This document shows, in pieces, positions 23,395 through 35,766 of a DNA stretch of 64,000 nt (positions within the stretch are counted from its first letter, which is position 1; each line of letters opens with the position of its first letter). The notes beneath the pieces are model-generated. The model saw nothing but the letters and a program-made list of their open reading frames with translations. It was not told the origin of the DNA and searched no databases. The translations under genes were made by a program, and so were the position numbers. Source of the stretch: Limonium bicolor (taxonomy: Eukaryota > Streptophyta > Magnoliopsida > Caryophyllales > Plumbaginaceae); contig CM041782.1 of assembly GCA_023374045.1 (NCBI GenBank), positions 250,509,882 through 250,573,881 on the forward strand, written 5' to 3'.

Positions 23395-24967
23395 GTCGGT
23401 CCAAGCGCATGACGATATCTCTCAGGAGGATCAACCAACGGGGGAGAAAACCAGAACACTTCTGTTGAAGAACTCATGAAAACTTTGATTTGAAACACCA
23501 GGAAGCGATCCAGGCGCTCGAGAATAAATATGTGGACACAATCGCCAAGCTAGAAGATAATTGGCTGCATTGGAAACGGCAGCCCAAAGCAGGGCCACCG
23601 AGGGTCTGACAGGGGAGCAGGATCAAATAGCCAGCCTGGTACGGAAACATCAAGCCGCCATTGAAGCCTTGGAGGCACGGCATACGGCGGCAACGTTGAG
23701 CTCCATGAGAAAATAGGATCTTTGGAGGCGGCAAGACAGGAAAGACCGCTACAAGGATTTGTCAATCCTTTATACGGCATGGACAATATCTCCTTAGAAG
23801 GGCATGACACCCAAGTTGGATACGGTGGTGGTGCTCCCGGGAACCAGCTAGCCACCGAAGTTCAGAGGGCTTTGAGGCGCATTGAGCGCATGGAAAAGGC
23901 CGGTAAACCCGCTGGATTTGATTATCTTTCCATGGGATCCTATCCAGATGTTGAGCTACCCGCGAAACTGAAGCTCCCTACTTTGGCTCTCTACAAAGGC
24001 TCGACCGATCCCCAAATTCATTTGGCGATGTTTGATCGAGAGATGTCTATCCTGAGGCTCAATGATATGCAGAAGGCCAAGGTCTTCGCCCGATACCTAG
24101 ATGAGATCCCTCAACGATGGTACCTAACTCAGAGGATGAACACCAAGACCTATGAGGAGATATGCGAAGCTTTCCTGACTCACTTTGAGTATGCTAAAAA
24201 TCTGGAAATCACCCGATCTGACCTTGCTAGCACACGCCAAACGGGAAGTGAGTCCATGTCCGATTTTATAAAGCGGTGGAGGAGGAAGGCAGCAGGCATG
24301 CCTACAAGGATGGATGAGCAGGAACAAATCCGCATGATTGTTGAGAACATGCAAAAGCAGTACAATGATGAATTAAAGTATATGTACTTTCCAAGCTTTG
24401 ATATGCTCATGGGCCAGGTGGGGGTTTTGGAGGAAAATCCACAAGGGAGACCTAAAGCTTGGATACCCCCGGGGGTCCGGGGGAAATTCGAAGTTCCCAA
24501 AATCTGAAACAGCAAAGGCCTCCTACTCAAGCACAGCTTATGCGCAGAGCGCACCGCAGAGATACGCGGGACAGTACGAAGTAAATGCGGTCCAGCAGCC
24601 AAGGGAACAGGGGAGGAATTATCGAGCAGTACCACCCCCAAGACAGGATTTCAGTCAACGAGAATTCACAGATATTGGTCGGCCATTGAGTCATGCTCTG
24701 AAAAAACTCCAGGAGCAGAACATCTTACAGCCTCTTCCGCCCCGACCAGGAGTCACCTGTTTGGGCAGGAACCCAAATCAGTTCTGTCTCTACCATCAGT
24801 TGCCAGGTCACGACACCGATCATTGCAGGGCCCTACAGCATAAGATCCAAGACCTGATTGACCAGGGGCTTCAGTTCTCAGAGCGCGGAAATATCTTCGG
24901 GAATCCTATGCCAAAACCCATTAAGGATCGCTGTTGCTTTTCTTCTCCCTTTTGTTGTTTTGCGTAG
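23395..24967 (+). pseudogene. gag: Tat/Ogre-type gag, frameshifted
   Basis: This is the gag precursor. The N-terminal part (about 23395-23720) reads as a coiled coil but is broken by frame changes. The main capsid ORF (23722-24507) carries LKLPTLALYKGSTDPQIHL, RWYLTQRMNTKTYEEICEAF and SMSDFIKRWRRKAAGMPTRM, typical of Tat-lineage gag. Near 24500 one extra base in an A run shifts the reading into 24398-24967. That frame holds the zinc-finger-like FCLYHQLPGHDTDHC and the following LQHKIQDLIDQGLQF. The homologous part stops near 24930 and an unrelated tail ends at 24967. No protease or RT follows. Confidence 0.85.
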
Positions 24968-26510
24968 CATTTGTTTTGTCTTTTCTTTTAGTTCTTTAGC
25001 TAGTTTAGTTGTTTCTCCTTTTTAGATGGTACTCATTGTCGTTGTTACTTCTTTTGATTATCAATAAAATTTCTTCCTTGATTCGTGTCCTAATGAGTAT
25101 ACTTTCGTTCATGTGAACGCAAAAAAAAAACGCAAAGTATAAATCACTCAGCAATCACCCCATCACTACTCACCACCATCCCCACACATGTAATCACCCC
25201 TCCTCAAAATAACTTGGGTATTCAAAAGGCTTGTCGAGAAAAAAAACCCCACAACGATACTGGGGGCAATCTGGGTTAAGGAGCGATAATGTTTATTTCT
25301 TTTGTTTAAATGCGCAAACAAGTCTCTGAGTGAACGTTTCGCGAGAGTGCCTTGAGCGGTAAAACCAAGAGCGAAAGAGCGTGTCATTTTTACACGACTC
25401 CAGAGAGGTCGCATCCAAAGGTGAGGTGAACGGCATGACTCCAACGAAGGAGATAATTTGTAAATTTACGCTTAAACCTGTGAAAAGTAACAAAGAACGG
25501 ATACACAACTATTAGGGATGACGAAGCACCTAGGTACAGCACCACACAACCAAAAGCTTGTGAACCCTGATATTAAACCCTAGGTACCCCCGCTGAGCTT
25601 TCTGTATACATCCTCTTTTACAACATTACAGGCTCCACGAAATAAGCCAGCCAATGATGAATAACCGACCCGGTGACCAAAGGAAGCAAGGAGCCCGACT
25701 TCCGAACAGCAACTTCACAAGTCCAAGAAGCAAACCACTACCAGCATGACAAAGCGATCCGCAAATGGTCCCAAAGTGACACAGGATCCAAATGAGCTAG
25801 CATCAAAGCAGCTCTCAAAGTTCAAAACCGGGAAACACATGAACCCCGAAAGGAAAGAAAATCAAAGAAAGGCAAACCTGAAAAGCCTTGAAGAAACCAA
25901 AAATTGGAAGAAGGAGAAAGGATGCAAGGAACAGTTCAAAAATCCAGAGTTCCAAGCTCGTACGAAGTCATCACGAAGTAGCCAAACGACTTCAGGACAA
26001 AGAAGGCAAGTCCGAGAGACGGCGCAAGTTGCAGCTTTGGTCACCCTTATAGCTCCACATATCCTAAACATTCCTCCATTGTCCTGTTGTCATTCATCAC
26101 ACCCCATAGCCACGTTAAAGCTCAAAAGACTTCCGACCTAGTGGTTGTGTATCCAATCACGTGAAAGTAACAGGTTGAACGCGTAAATCTAACAAATGTC
26201 AAATTCAACGGTTGAGATGTTTTTGACCAGAAGGAGAGCATGAGCGCAAGCACCAAATACTTTGAGTGTAGATAGAAAGCACCACATCAAGATAAACCCT
26301 GACCTTGTGAGAGTGAGACTTGTTTTGTGCAGTTAATCAAAGAAAATACTGGGGGCAATCGATCGTTCCGATCGAATGCCATAAAATCCTAAAAAACTCG
26401 GATTGCCTTAAGGAAAAATACTGGGGGCAATTGTTGGTCCCAACAATTGCAGCAATGACACTGATTGAGTCCCAAAAATCCAAAATCCAAAGGATCAAAC
26501 CCTCCTCATA
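24968..26510 (+). other. Post-gag region of Tat-type element
   Basis: This replaces pol. PPT-like TACTGGGGGCAAT occurs near 25259, 26349 and 26426, resembling the real tract before the 3' LTR. One ORF is described separately; otherwise nothing coding was recognised. Confidence 0.5.
25746..26141 (+). CDS. Hypothetical very basic ORF, doubtful
   Basis: A 131-codon ATG ORF in the 3' region of the Tat-type element. It is rich in Lys, Arg, Gln and Ser in its first 95 residues and has no recognised domain. There is no second copy in the window to test conservation. It may be a chance ORF in A-rich sequence. Confidence 0.2.
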   Translation: MTKRSANGPKVTQDPNELASKQLSKFKTGKHMNPERKENQRKANLKSLEETKNWKKEKGCKEQFKNPEFQARTKSSRSSQTTSGQRRQVRETAQVAALVTLIAPHILNIPPLSCCHSSHPIATLKLKRLPT

Positions 26511-26662
26511 TCGCACAGGCCCGTCCTAAGCCCTACCTCCTCATCAAAAGTTCCACAGGCCCGTCCTAAGCCCTACCTCCACTCAAACATCTGCAGGCCC
26601 GTCCTAAGCCCTACCTTCACACTCAAACATCCGCAGGCCCGTCTTGAGCCCCACCATCTCCA
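26511..26662 (+). repeat. Tandem array A in Tat-type 3' region
   Basis: Four copies of a unit containing CAGGCCCGTCCTAAGCCC, about 35-42 bases each; the last copy is diverged. It appears related to the next array, where GGCTCGTCATAAGACC replaces GGCCCGTCCTAAGCCC. Confidence 0.85.
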
Positions 26663-26739
26663 GGTTTGGCATAAACCCAAATCCTTCTACATTCTTTTGG
26701 GCCCATCATACACTTGATTCACCTTCACCTAGAACCATC

Positions 26740-27155
26740 CTTAGGCTCGTCATAAGACCTAGTTGCATTCCTTTAGGCTCGTCATAAGACCTAGTTGCAT
26801 CCCCTTAGGCTCGTCATAAGACCTAGATCCAACCTTTAGGCTCGTCATAAGACCTAGAACCTCCCTTTAGGCTCGTCATAAGACCTAGTTGCATTCCCTT
26901 AGGCTCGTCATAAGACCTAGAACTACCCCTTAGGCTCGTCATAAGACCTAGATCCAACCTTTAGGCTCGTCATAAGACCTAGAACCTCCCTTTAGGCTCG
27001 TCATAAGACCTAGTTGCATTCCCTTAGGCTCGTAGTAAGACCTAGCATTACCTTTTAGCTTACCCACTCTCATCAAACACATTGCATTCATCTCATTCAT
27101 ATGGGCTCGTCATAAGACCTAGCTGCATTACCCAGGCGCGTCACAAGACCTGGCG
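26740..27155 (+). repeat. Tandem array B, about 31 bp units with higher-order pattern
   Basis: About ten successive copies of TTAGGCTCGTCATAAGACC with variable tails, plus two diverged copies near 27103-27155. Tails follow the order ATCCAACCT, AACCTCCCT, TTGCATTCCC at 26806-26898, and the same order again at 26930-27022 with one different unit between. That is a higher-order period of about 124 bp. Confidence 0.9.
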
Positions 27156-27461
27156 ACAGAAAGTTGGCGAGGTGATGGCAATAAATCCTCCTTTTGCGAT
27201 GTCAACTTATTTTTGGGATCAACGAATGGTGGGCAAAGGCAATAAGTCCCCAGGGTTTTTACCAGGAGTTATCCCTGCACACCGGCTTGGGGGGCGATGG
27301 CAATAAGTCCACATTGGGTCCAGCCAGGAGCATCGGCACGGGTTTCGGTCCCCCAGAAGCATCCGAACATCATCAACATCATCGGCATTATCATCAGCAT
27401 CAGCATCATTTACATCATTAGCATTTCAGCATTCTTGCATTTGCATCCAGTTTTCACACCC

Positions 27462-27945
27462 TAGGCAGTCAACGCCTTAGAATAGCTTGACATCATTTTC
27501 ACCACTTTAGGTAGTCAGCGCCTTAGAATAGCTCGACAGCATATCATCATTTCAGGTAGTCGACGCCTTAGAATAGCTTGACATCATTTTCATCATTTCA
27601 GGTAGTCAACGCCTTAGAATAGCTTGACATCATTTTCATCATTTCAGGTAGTCAACGCCTTAGAATAGCTTGACATCATTTTCATCATTTTAGGTAGTCA
27701 GCGCCTTAGAATAGCTCGACAATGCTTTGTATTTTAGGTAGTCAGCGCCTTAGAATAGCTCGATAATGCTTTGTAGCTTAGGTAGTCAGCGCCTTAGAAT
27801 AGCTCGACAATGCTTTGTATTTTAGGTAGTCAGCGCCTTAGAATAGCTCGACAATGCTTTGTAGCTTAGGTAGTCAGCGCCTTAGAATAGCTCGACAATG
27901 CTTTGTAGCTTTGGTAGTTAGCGCCTCCGAGTAGCTGGGCATCGT
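27462..27945 (+). repeat. Tandem array C, about 43-47 bp units
   Basis: About eleven copies of GGTAGTCAGCGCCTTAGAAT followed by AGCTCGACAATGCTTTGTA or, in the first half, AGCTTGACATCATTTTCATC. The two tail types form two blocks, so the array grew in at least two steps. Confidence 0.9.
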
Positions 27946-28045
27946 TAACCCGGTTTCATACAACGTGGAGGATTCTGTGGGGTCCAAAATTTTGGGGCAC
28001 CACTCAAGCATCAACCAGACTTTTCACATTCGTTACAAAGTCCAG

Positions 28046-28061
28046 TTGACGGGGGGCAATC
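28046..28061 (+). promoter_or_regulatory. Polypurine tract of Tat-type element
   Basis: TTGACGGGGGGCAATC directly precedes the 3' LTR start TGTTATACCC, the expected place for plus-strand priming. Confidence 0.8.
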
Positions 28062-29853
28062 TGTTATACCCAAAATTTTGACCCCCCTGGTTAGGGTCTG
28101 CAAGGTTTTGGTGTCGTGAGGGATATTTGATCGGGTAATGAGGGATTCCGGCTCGATCGGTGTGTTCCAGGGCCTGAGGAGCAGTTTCGTCATTGTCAGG
28201 GGCGTTTTCGTAATTTTTAAGGCTTCTGAGTTCTCCTATAGGCTTTCTCTCTCCTCCAGAGGGTGCCCAAATCAGCTCGGAATGCTTTGATATTTTAACC
28301 CATGATAGAGGATGACATTTTAAGCATAATGGCGTTGGAATTTTGATTTTTCGAATTTCCAATAATTTTCTAGCAATTTCTGACTGAATCTGACGAGAAA
28401 TTCAATTTAAAAATGCTCCAGCATTTAAAAAAATTCGTTTCCACCTCAGAAAATTCATAATATCCATTCTTGACATGTGGTTAAAATTTCATAGCAAAAT
28501 TCCTTTGGGAAGTTGCTTAGTTAAAATATCGAAAAATCTTACTTTTACTAGATTCTCTTTATCTTTAAGGAAGTCTATATAAGGGGATGGGTTTTTGGAT
28601 AAAATCAGAACCTCACATACTCAAGAACCCTAGAGAGTCAGAAAAGGCAGCCTCCTCTCTCTCTCTCACGTTTTCCAACACCCGGCCACCCAAATCATAC
28701 CGAAAATCCCCCGAAATCATCATCTAAACACGTTTTCCAATTCCCAAAGCACCAATAATCATCAAAACCCCACAAAAACACCACCAAAGCGTGAAGAACA
28801 GCAAGAACAACCAACAACCAGAAGCCTGGTTCGAAGTCCCTTCGGGTCTACCATCAACGAAGCACTTGACAAATCCCGGTGTGAAGAAACGTTGTGAATC
28901 CGAAGGTAAAACAGGTAGAAACTCAGCCTCCCTAATTCTCCACGGTATTATCTGTCTTGCCTCGAAATTTGAGCTCAAACTAACCTTCGTGGGCTTCTGT
29001 ATTGCTGTTTGTTTAAGCCTCTGTCAGATAACTTGTTTGCTAAGTTTCGTGCTTAATTCGAATTCAAATTGAAAACTTTCAATCACTAACGTCTTGTACA
29101 TCTTTCAGGCTACACACCCTTAAAATTTGAGCTCAAAACACCCTCGGGAACCTTCTGAAAACCCCTGTTCGTGGGTGGTCCGTGACCTCGGACCTATGAT
29201 CCGGGACCTCGGACGCGTTGTCCGAGACCACGGACACCCACGGACGGCGGCGGGATTTTAAAAATTCAAAATTTAGGTTTTTTCTAATAATGTCCGGGCC
29301 CACGGACAGCCTGTCCGTGGCCCCGGACTTTGCAAATTTTTGTTTTCCTTTAATTTCGACTCTTCTGTGTATTTAGGTTAACTAGGGTCCGTGGTTTCGG
29401 ACATTAGGTCCGTGGCTACGGACGGAAATGAAATTTGACCTAATTCTGCCTCCGAAACCCTAGTTTAGGTAATTTCACTTTTCACTTTAATTTTCTGTCA
29501 AAAAATGCTAAAAACACAAAAAAAACAGAAGCTTGCGCACTTAGGTTAAAACGACTCGTAATAAGCTGTAATTAAACTAAGTAGAGGAAAAACGACTTCT
29601 AGGGGTAATGAAAGTAATTGAACCCTAATTAAGTCGAATATCAAGCCCCCGAACCCGAACTCTCCTTTCCTAATTTGATCTAGGTTAAAATTAGGTGGCG
29701 ACTCATAATAGGTTCCAGTGAGCTAGCTTAGGTTTTAATAATTATTGTTATATGACATAGTTATTAATCTTAGGCTATAAGTGGACCTAAAACCCAATCA
29801 GGTCCTAATCAGCCTTAATCAACATAGGATAGGGTTTAAAATCGAGGCTCACA
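28062..29853 (+). repeat. 3' LTR of the Tat-type element (1792 bp)
   Basis: It starts TGTTATACCC and ends GGCTCACA, followed by the target duplication CGGGG. It has a TATA box at 28575-28584 and three GTCCG hairpins (29167-29245, 29292-29328, 29387-29423). It seems to be the better-sequenced of the two LTRs. Confidence 0.92.
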
Positions 29854-32102
29854 CGGGGCATACGCGGTTATGTTATTTGTACGTGCATTCGTGCACTCGT
29901 ATGGGTGTTACATATCCTATGGGATACTCAATTGTGTTGTGAATACACTTACTTATGATGTATCCTATGTGATACTTGTATGATACTTAATATGTATACT
30001 CATATACTTGACTCAAAACGTCAAACTTGTTAGCTCCAATGTGAGAATACAAGTAAGGGGAGTAGAAACGCCAACGATAATCATGATTTGTGACTCGGTA
30101 TGAAACTGTTTGATAGCCTAGTGGAAGTTAAAACCTCTAGGAAATGGATGAGCGGCGAATTAAAGGAACTTAGTTCCATGGTTGAGATAAGTAAAATCAT
30201 TTGTGTCTATGACTAGATTAATGATTGACTTGTGTATAAATTGAACACAATGTGATAGATAATATGAGAAATAGACTAGAATTAGGAAAAATAATTGATT
30301 GGTTGAAATTGACGTGGGAGGTCAAACTTGATCCTGGTCCGATCAAGGGAGACCAAACACAAATTGGGGCGAGAGATAGTTCAACACTGACACTGACCAC
30401 GTCGGGGTTGGACGATTCTCGAAACTCCCTCCAAGTGGACACAGATATGTGTAGATAATGAGCTTAGGAATTGTGAATATCATGTGACACTACCCAAGGG
30501 TGGTCGACCGTAGAAGTCTTTCGTCGTTAAGACCGCTCTCCCGTAGGTAGCCATAGACGTTTGGTTATACGTCATATATGCACTTGGTAGTGATATGTGA
30601 GTATCCTTGAGATACTAGTAATATACATATATACATATATGGTTGTGGAAAGTGGAAAATTATACATTGGAAAGGATATGAACACCCCGGGGAGGTTGTC
30701 AAGGTATTAAATGAAAGAGATTAATGAAAGGTTAAATATCTTAAATATGTAAACAATAGAATATAAATGATCTTAAGGAGGTTAAGAAAATGAGTTTATT
30801 TAACCATAACTATCCATTTTTGTATAAAAATATGTACAGGTTAAAAAGGGGATTGTTAAACACCTTAAATAATGAAATTAAATATCGACAATGATATTGT
30901 ATAATGTACATAATATATAATATACAAGGGGTACATAAAATAATGACAAGGACATTATTAAAATGGTATGTATATAGTGATCGTTAATCTAAGAGGATTT
31001 ATTAAGTAAGTCTTATTATATATCATGTAATAAAAATATGATAATTTTATAAGGTTTACTAAACCCCATTATAGGAATAAATATCCTTATAATGGAAAAT
31101 GGTCTGTTATAATTCATTATATATATAAACACATTTTCTTATGATTAAAGGAGTTTATTTAAATTGTAATGAGTATTTTATGATATTTATAAGGTTTTGA
31201 AAGGAATGTATTAAGCCCTAAACCTATCTAAATAATCCTAAAGTAAAATAGGAAATAATGTATGGATTAATTGACTTAAGTATACTATATGGAATATAGT
31301 ACATTAAAGAACATACTAAAATAAAACATGAGTCAATTGAATTGACTACACTATAAAATGTATCCTTAGGTTTAAGAGTACATCTAAAGAATAAATTAAA
31401 TAATAAAGAAAATGGATGTAACATGTAATATACAAATAAAAAAATTATAACAAGAATAATATGTTAGTGAAGAGGAATTAAAAAAAAGATATTGGGGCAC
31501 TTAAATAAATCCAATAAAGTGAATATGGATTCAGACATATTATTTAAGCTAATACTATTCATATTATCTCCTCAAATAGTAAAAGAGTGAAATTTTACAA
31601 GGTAGCAAATAGGGCCACGTCTTGTGTTTTTCCTCACCACTATTTTCTTCATCCTCTTTACGTACAATCTTGCAGAAATAAATAACTTCTGCTGCATCTC
31701 GCACACCAGTTTTAACGGGACTAAAATTCTCACATCTTAGCTTCTTTTTATTTTCTTCTTGCGCTTACTGTTGAGCAAGAAACAACTCCACACATCTCCT
31801 TCACTCTCGAACATACATGCTCGCCTCTATCAATTCTTTTCATGGTTAATTTACAAACCTAGACAGTAAACAAGTAAAGTATATATTATGCTCTTCTCCC
31901 ACACTACTCTCTTTCCTTATGCAGACCAAATCAAACCCTTCACTTCAGATCTCGATTTCTTCCTTAATCCTCCCTCAAATTCAGATATCTTACTACCGTT
32001 GTGTAGATCTGGGAAAGAGCTTCTATTTGAATATAACCTTGTGGAATTTTGTGTGGTATTCTGACATGGGCAAGTCAAAGAAGAAGAGTCGTTCTCTGTA
32101 GC
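29854..32102 (+). other. Continuation of decayed chromovirus 3' region, then AT-rich sequence
   Basis: The start continues the GT-rich 3' region left at 20753. AAGTAAGGGGAGTAGAAA near 30049-30066 resembles the polypurine tract before the Tekay-like LTR (53999-54012), so 30067 onward may be an old LTR remnant. 30700-31600 is very AT-rich with nothing recognised. From about 31610 the composition changes and may be host sequence; 32098-32102 is the GTAGC target duplication. Confidence 0.45.
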
Positions 32103-34024
32103 TTTAATACCCCGGATCTAAAAATGGTGATTTAATTACTCTAATAAATTATTAAGGGCCTAATTGTGCCTAGAGAGTATCGGTAAAAAGAATAAAACCA
32201 AAAGAAAAGAGAAAATGCGTTAAAAGCGAAAAACGCTAAAATGCGCATTAAATGAAAATAAGAGATATATGATCTCGTAAGGGTCCGAGATGGATTCCTA
32301 AGGCTTAGTTAGGCCTAATTAGTATACGGGAATGATTCCCGAAGAAAACGGATCCAAATAATGGATTGAAACGCTAATTAAGCATAAAAGCACGTTTTTC
32401 GAGAAAACCCGAAAACGTGACTTTAAGCGGTCAAACGGACCCGTAGAAATTATAGTTGATTAAATAACTATAAATAAGTGTTAATGGAAGCTTAATAACC
32501 ATTAAAAATAAAGAAACAAGAAAAATCCAAAAAACGGGCCCGGTTAGTGAATAGTGCCTAACCGGGTAATTAAACGAGCGTTTCTGGTAAAAAAAAAAGA
32601 AGAAAAACGCTACCAGCTAGTATTTTGTGTGGGGCCGATTTTAATTAGTATGTACACACACATTAATAAGCTTGCTAGTTATTTAATAGCAAGAAGACAA
32701 GAAAATAAGTAAAGTAAAAAGTGAAATAGTAAAAGAGATTTTAAGTACTCTCTTACCTCCCTTCTTTCTTATTTCACGATTTGCCCCAACCTCTGGCTAC
32801 CTCCTTCTTCCGCCTCTGTAAACATGGCGATTTCAAAACAGCACACCACCTCCATCTTGTTCTCCCATTTTCTTGCTCATTTCTTCACCGAATCGCATAA
32901 AAATGGTACCGTTAGATTCGTATCGGCGAGGGCTACGTTTTCCACCCCTCAAAATCTCGATTCCTCCATCTTCACTTCCATGGGTGTTGGAGCTTTTGGA
33001 GCTTCAAGAGATGATTTTAACTCTCCTCCATCTCCTTAATGTCTCAAGGTAATAAGTAAGAGCTTTGGCCATTTCAAGCTTGTTCTTGCGATTTGGAAAA
33101 TTTTCCTCACGTTGAAAATTTTCTTCTCCATTTCAGCCGATTTCTCCATGCCTTTGTGGGGTGTTGGAAATTCCATTATTTGATTGCCAAGCTCTCCTTT
33201 GGACATTCCAAGGTAATACCTAAGTTAGAACCCTAAGAACTAGCTCCTATGATATTAACTTTGTGAGTTACGTGAGTAATAAACTAGTTGTTATGTGTGG
33301 TTTGGGGTATGATTGTAGACATCAATCTATACCTCTGTTTAGTGTGGAAACAAGAAGAGAAAGAGAGAATCAGAGAAGGAGGAAGAAGAGGGAAGAAAAC
33401 AGAAAAACTAGCAAGGTAATGAATTTACCTTGGGTTGTTTCGTTCTCTGTAACCGATTTTGAATGTAAATAAATAACCATGAACTAGTGTAGTCTTGTAC
33501 TACAATATTGGTTTTTGATTGAGGAAGTTTTAATGCTGTTTGGGGATGCAAAACAAACTTAGAAACTGAGCTTGTATTGTGGATAACAGAGGGGAAATTA
33601 ATGTGTTGCTGTAAGGATTTTTATGTTGTAATAACAGGGATGGAAAAACTGATTTTGGTGGCTGTTGTAGTGTGGTGTAAATGCTAAGAATGTAGTTAAG
33701 TTATGGCAAAACTTGTTTAGGAAATATGCCATGTGAGTGCTTGGAATGGCATCAGTAAGTGAGGTTTGAATGGTTTAAAGAAGAAACCAAATCTGTTACA
33801 ATCTGATATAAAACAAGAGAAAAACTAGCTTGTAAGTGTAAGAGAATCTAAGTGAAATTGACTAGAATTGGTGAGTGTACTTGGTGCTTGGTTTACGGTG
33901 GTTTAGGTGGGTAATTAGACGCTAAAACATGTGGATTTTAGTTGGTGAAGATAGGTTAATCAATGGGCTAAGAGATAACCTGTAACAGATTATGAAACTC
34001 TCAAATTGGTAAAATCTGTAGCAG

Positions 34025-34279
34025 GGTCCGGGACCTAGTCCATGGACAAAGTCCCGGACCACCCCCTTAATTCATGCCGTGAGATTACCCTGCACTTGGT
34101 CCGGGACTTGGGGTATGGAAAAGGTCCCGGACCACCCCATTTAAATAGACCGAGATTGAACATCCATGCTGGTCCGGGACTTGGGATAGGGACAAGGTCC
34201 CGGACCATGGTAGAAAAACCACCCGAGAGTTACAACCAGCTTTGGTCCGGGACTTAAGATAGGGACCAAGTCCCGGACC
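34025..34279. repeat. Four GGTCCGGGAC hairpins at exact 73 bp period
   Basis: Each hairpin is 36 bp with arms like GGTCCGGGACTT and AAGTCCCGGACC, at 34025-34060, 34098-34133, 34171-34206 and 34244-34279. The starts are exactly 73 bp apart. Spacers are about 37 bp; one contains CACCCGAGAGTT. Confidence 0.95.
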
Positions 34280-35523
34280 ACCCCCAGAAATCAACAGAGA
34301 GCATTTTTAAGGGTTGAAATGATGGGGGTTTAAATGTTAATGATGTTATAAGATGTTAAGGCCTTGTTTGGAGATATGTTAAGGCCCTGGGAAGTGTAAG
34401 AAAGTGTTAGAAGTGTTTGAGAAGAGAGAACTCAAATTAACAAGAGTGAAACCAAGATAACGGGATAACAGGGTAATACGGGAATAACATTTAATTATGT
34501 TCCGTATGAGCTTAGTATTAATAATAATGTTTGAAACGTTATCAGAGGATCGTGTGTGACCCGAGCAAGGTGAGATGACACGGTAAAAGTAAAAACCCTG
34601 GTGAAAGGTATGATTTTCTCATACTCCGCGTGCTAACCGAGTTACGTTGATTTGTGTGTTTGTGTGCCAGCTTAATCAAGATTAAAGCATGAAAATAATC
34701 CCTTGTTTGATTATGCATCCATGTTGTATGTTGAATGAGCTAACATACTAGTATGCCGGTGTGGTCTAACATAGTGAATGGACCGACTCGTAGTGAGTAA
34801 CGTTTGGCTAGAGACCCCTAGATCGGGTCGGTGCTTATGATAACGCAAACGTGCAAACACACAAACTATCCGTTAAAGTATAACGATAACACAAACATAT
34901 GAACTCCCTAGAATGTGAGGAGATGTACGGGTTGAGTAAATACCCGATAATGGTTAGAAAACCACAGTGAAACAATCCACGAAACAAATGAGAGTGGAAG
35001 GATAAGTGAACCTCCTTCAAGAGGATTTAAGATAGTTCGAAGATGTGAACTAGCGAGGGGGTAAAAGAGACCTGAGGGATTAGTAGCTCCCTTGAGACAT
35101 GGTCGACCTCCTATATGAGGATTTTACCTGGTATATGCAAGTAACCGAAAGTATGAGTAAAGTAAATGTATGGGTAACTCTTAAAACCTAAGATTAACCG
35201 AACTAAAGTAATGTTCCCAAGTCATTAGAAACATCGAGAGTGATGCTTCTAGACTAATATACATGATATTATTATAACTCCGAGAGAGGAGTGTATGGGA
35301 ACGAGAGTAGTCCGGGAGTAGTTGGACCTAAGTAAAAGAGATAGGAACTAAGAGAGAGTTCCGTGAGCTAGTTGAACCTTCCCACCATGCTAGACCCAGA
35401 GTAGGGTCGAAACCGGGGAAGTAAGACTATGCTAGAGAGCCATGAGTTTTGGCCTAAGTATGTATTAAGAGTATCAAGCGTGACGTAGGAGACCCGTAGC
35501 GTCTCAAGAATCTACAAGAGCTT

Positions 35524-35766
35524 GAGTATAATTAACCCAAGAGTGTGGGTGAGAAAACGAGTATAATTAACCCGAGAGTGTGGGTGAGAAAACGAGTATA
35601 ATTAACCCAAGAGTGTGGGTGAGATAATGAGTATAGATAACCCAAGAGTGTGGGTGAGATAATAAGTATAAGAACCCGAGAGAATGGGTGAGTATAGTAC
35701 GAGTAGCCCAGGAGAATGGGTGTGTATATGACAAGTAACCCGAGAGAGCGGGTGAGATAATGAATA
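35524..35766 (+). repeat. Tandem array in solo LTR, about 35 bp units
   Basis: About seven units of the pattern GAGTATAATTAACCCAAGAG followed by TGTGGGTGAGAAAAC, degenerating toward the right end. Confidence 0.85.

Larger units (their letters stand above)
20754..29853 (+). mobile_element. Non-autonomous Tat/Ogre-type retrotransposon, gag without pol
   Basis: The two LTRs (20754-22518, 28062-29853) are flanked by the 5 bp duplication CGGGG (20749-20753 and 29854-29858). After the PBS come a leader, a Tat-type gag ending in a zinc-finger region, then a deletion of protease, RT and integrase. About 3.1 kb of 3' sequence with three tandem arrays and a polypurine tract follows. Lacking pol, it would depend on proteins of an autonomous relative. 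Confidence 0.88.

Noticed and set aside
26511..27945. Possible CRISPR array in the regular repeats
   Set aside because: The repeats are contiguous tandem units of a plant retroelement 3' region, without unique spacers or cas genes.
30049..30066. A functional polypurine tract and LTR start at 30067
   Set aside because: The tract resembles the one at 53999-54012, but the following bases do not match TGAAATACCCC and no second LTR was found; kept only as a possible remnant.
32059..32101. Plus-strand start of a host gene at ATGGGCAAGTCAAAG
   Set aside because: The frame ends in TAG after 11 codons, both with the solo LTR present and with it removed; no downstream splice partner was seen.
34042..34294. 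ORFs on both strands at the solo-LTR hairpins
   Set aside because: Palindromic repeats open both strands; no protein features.
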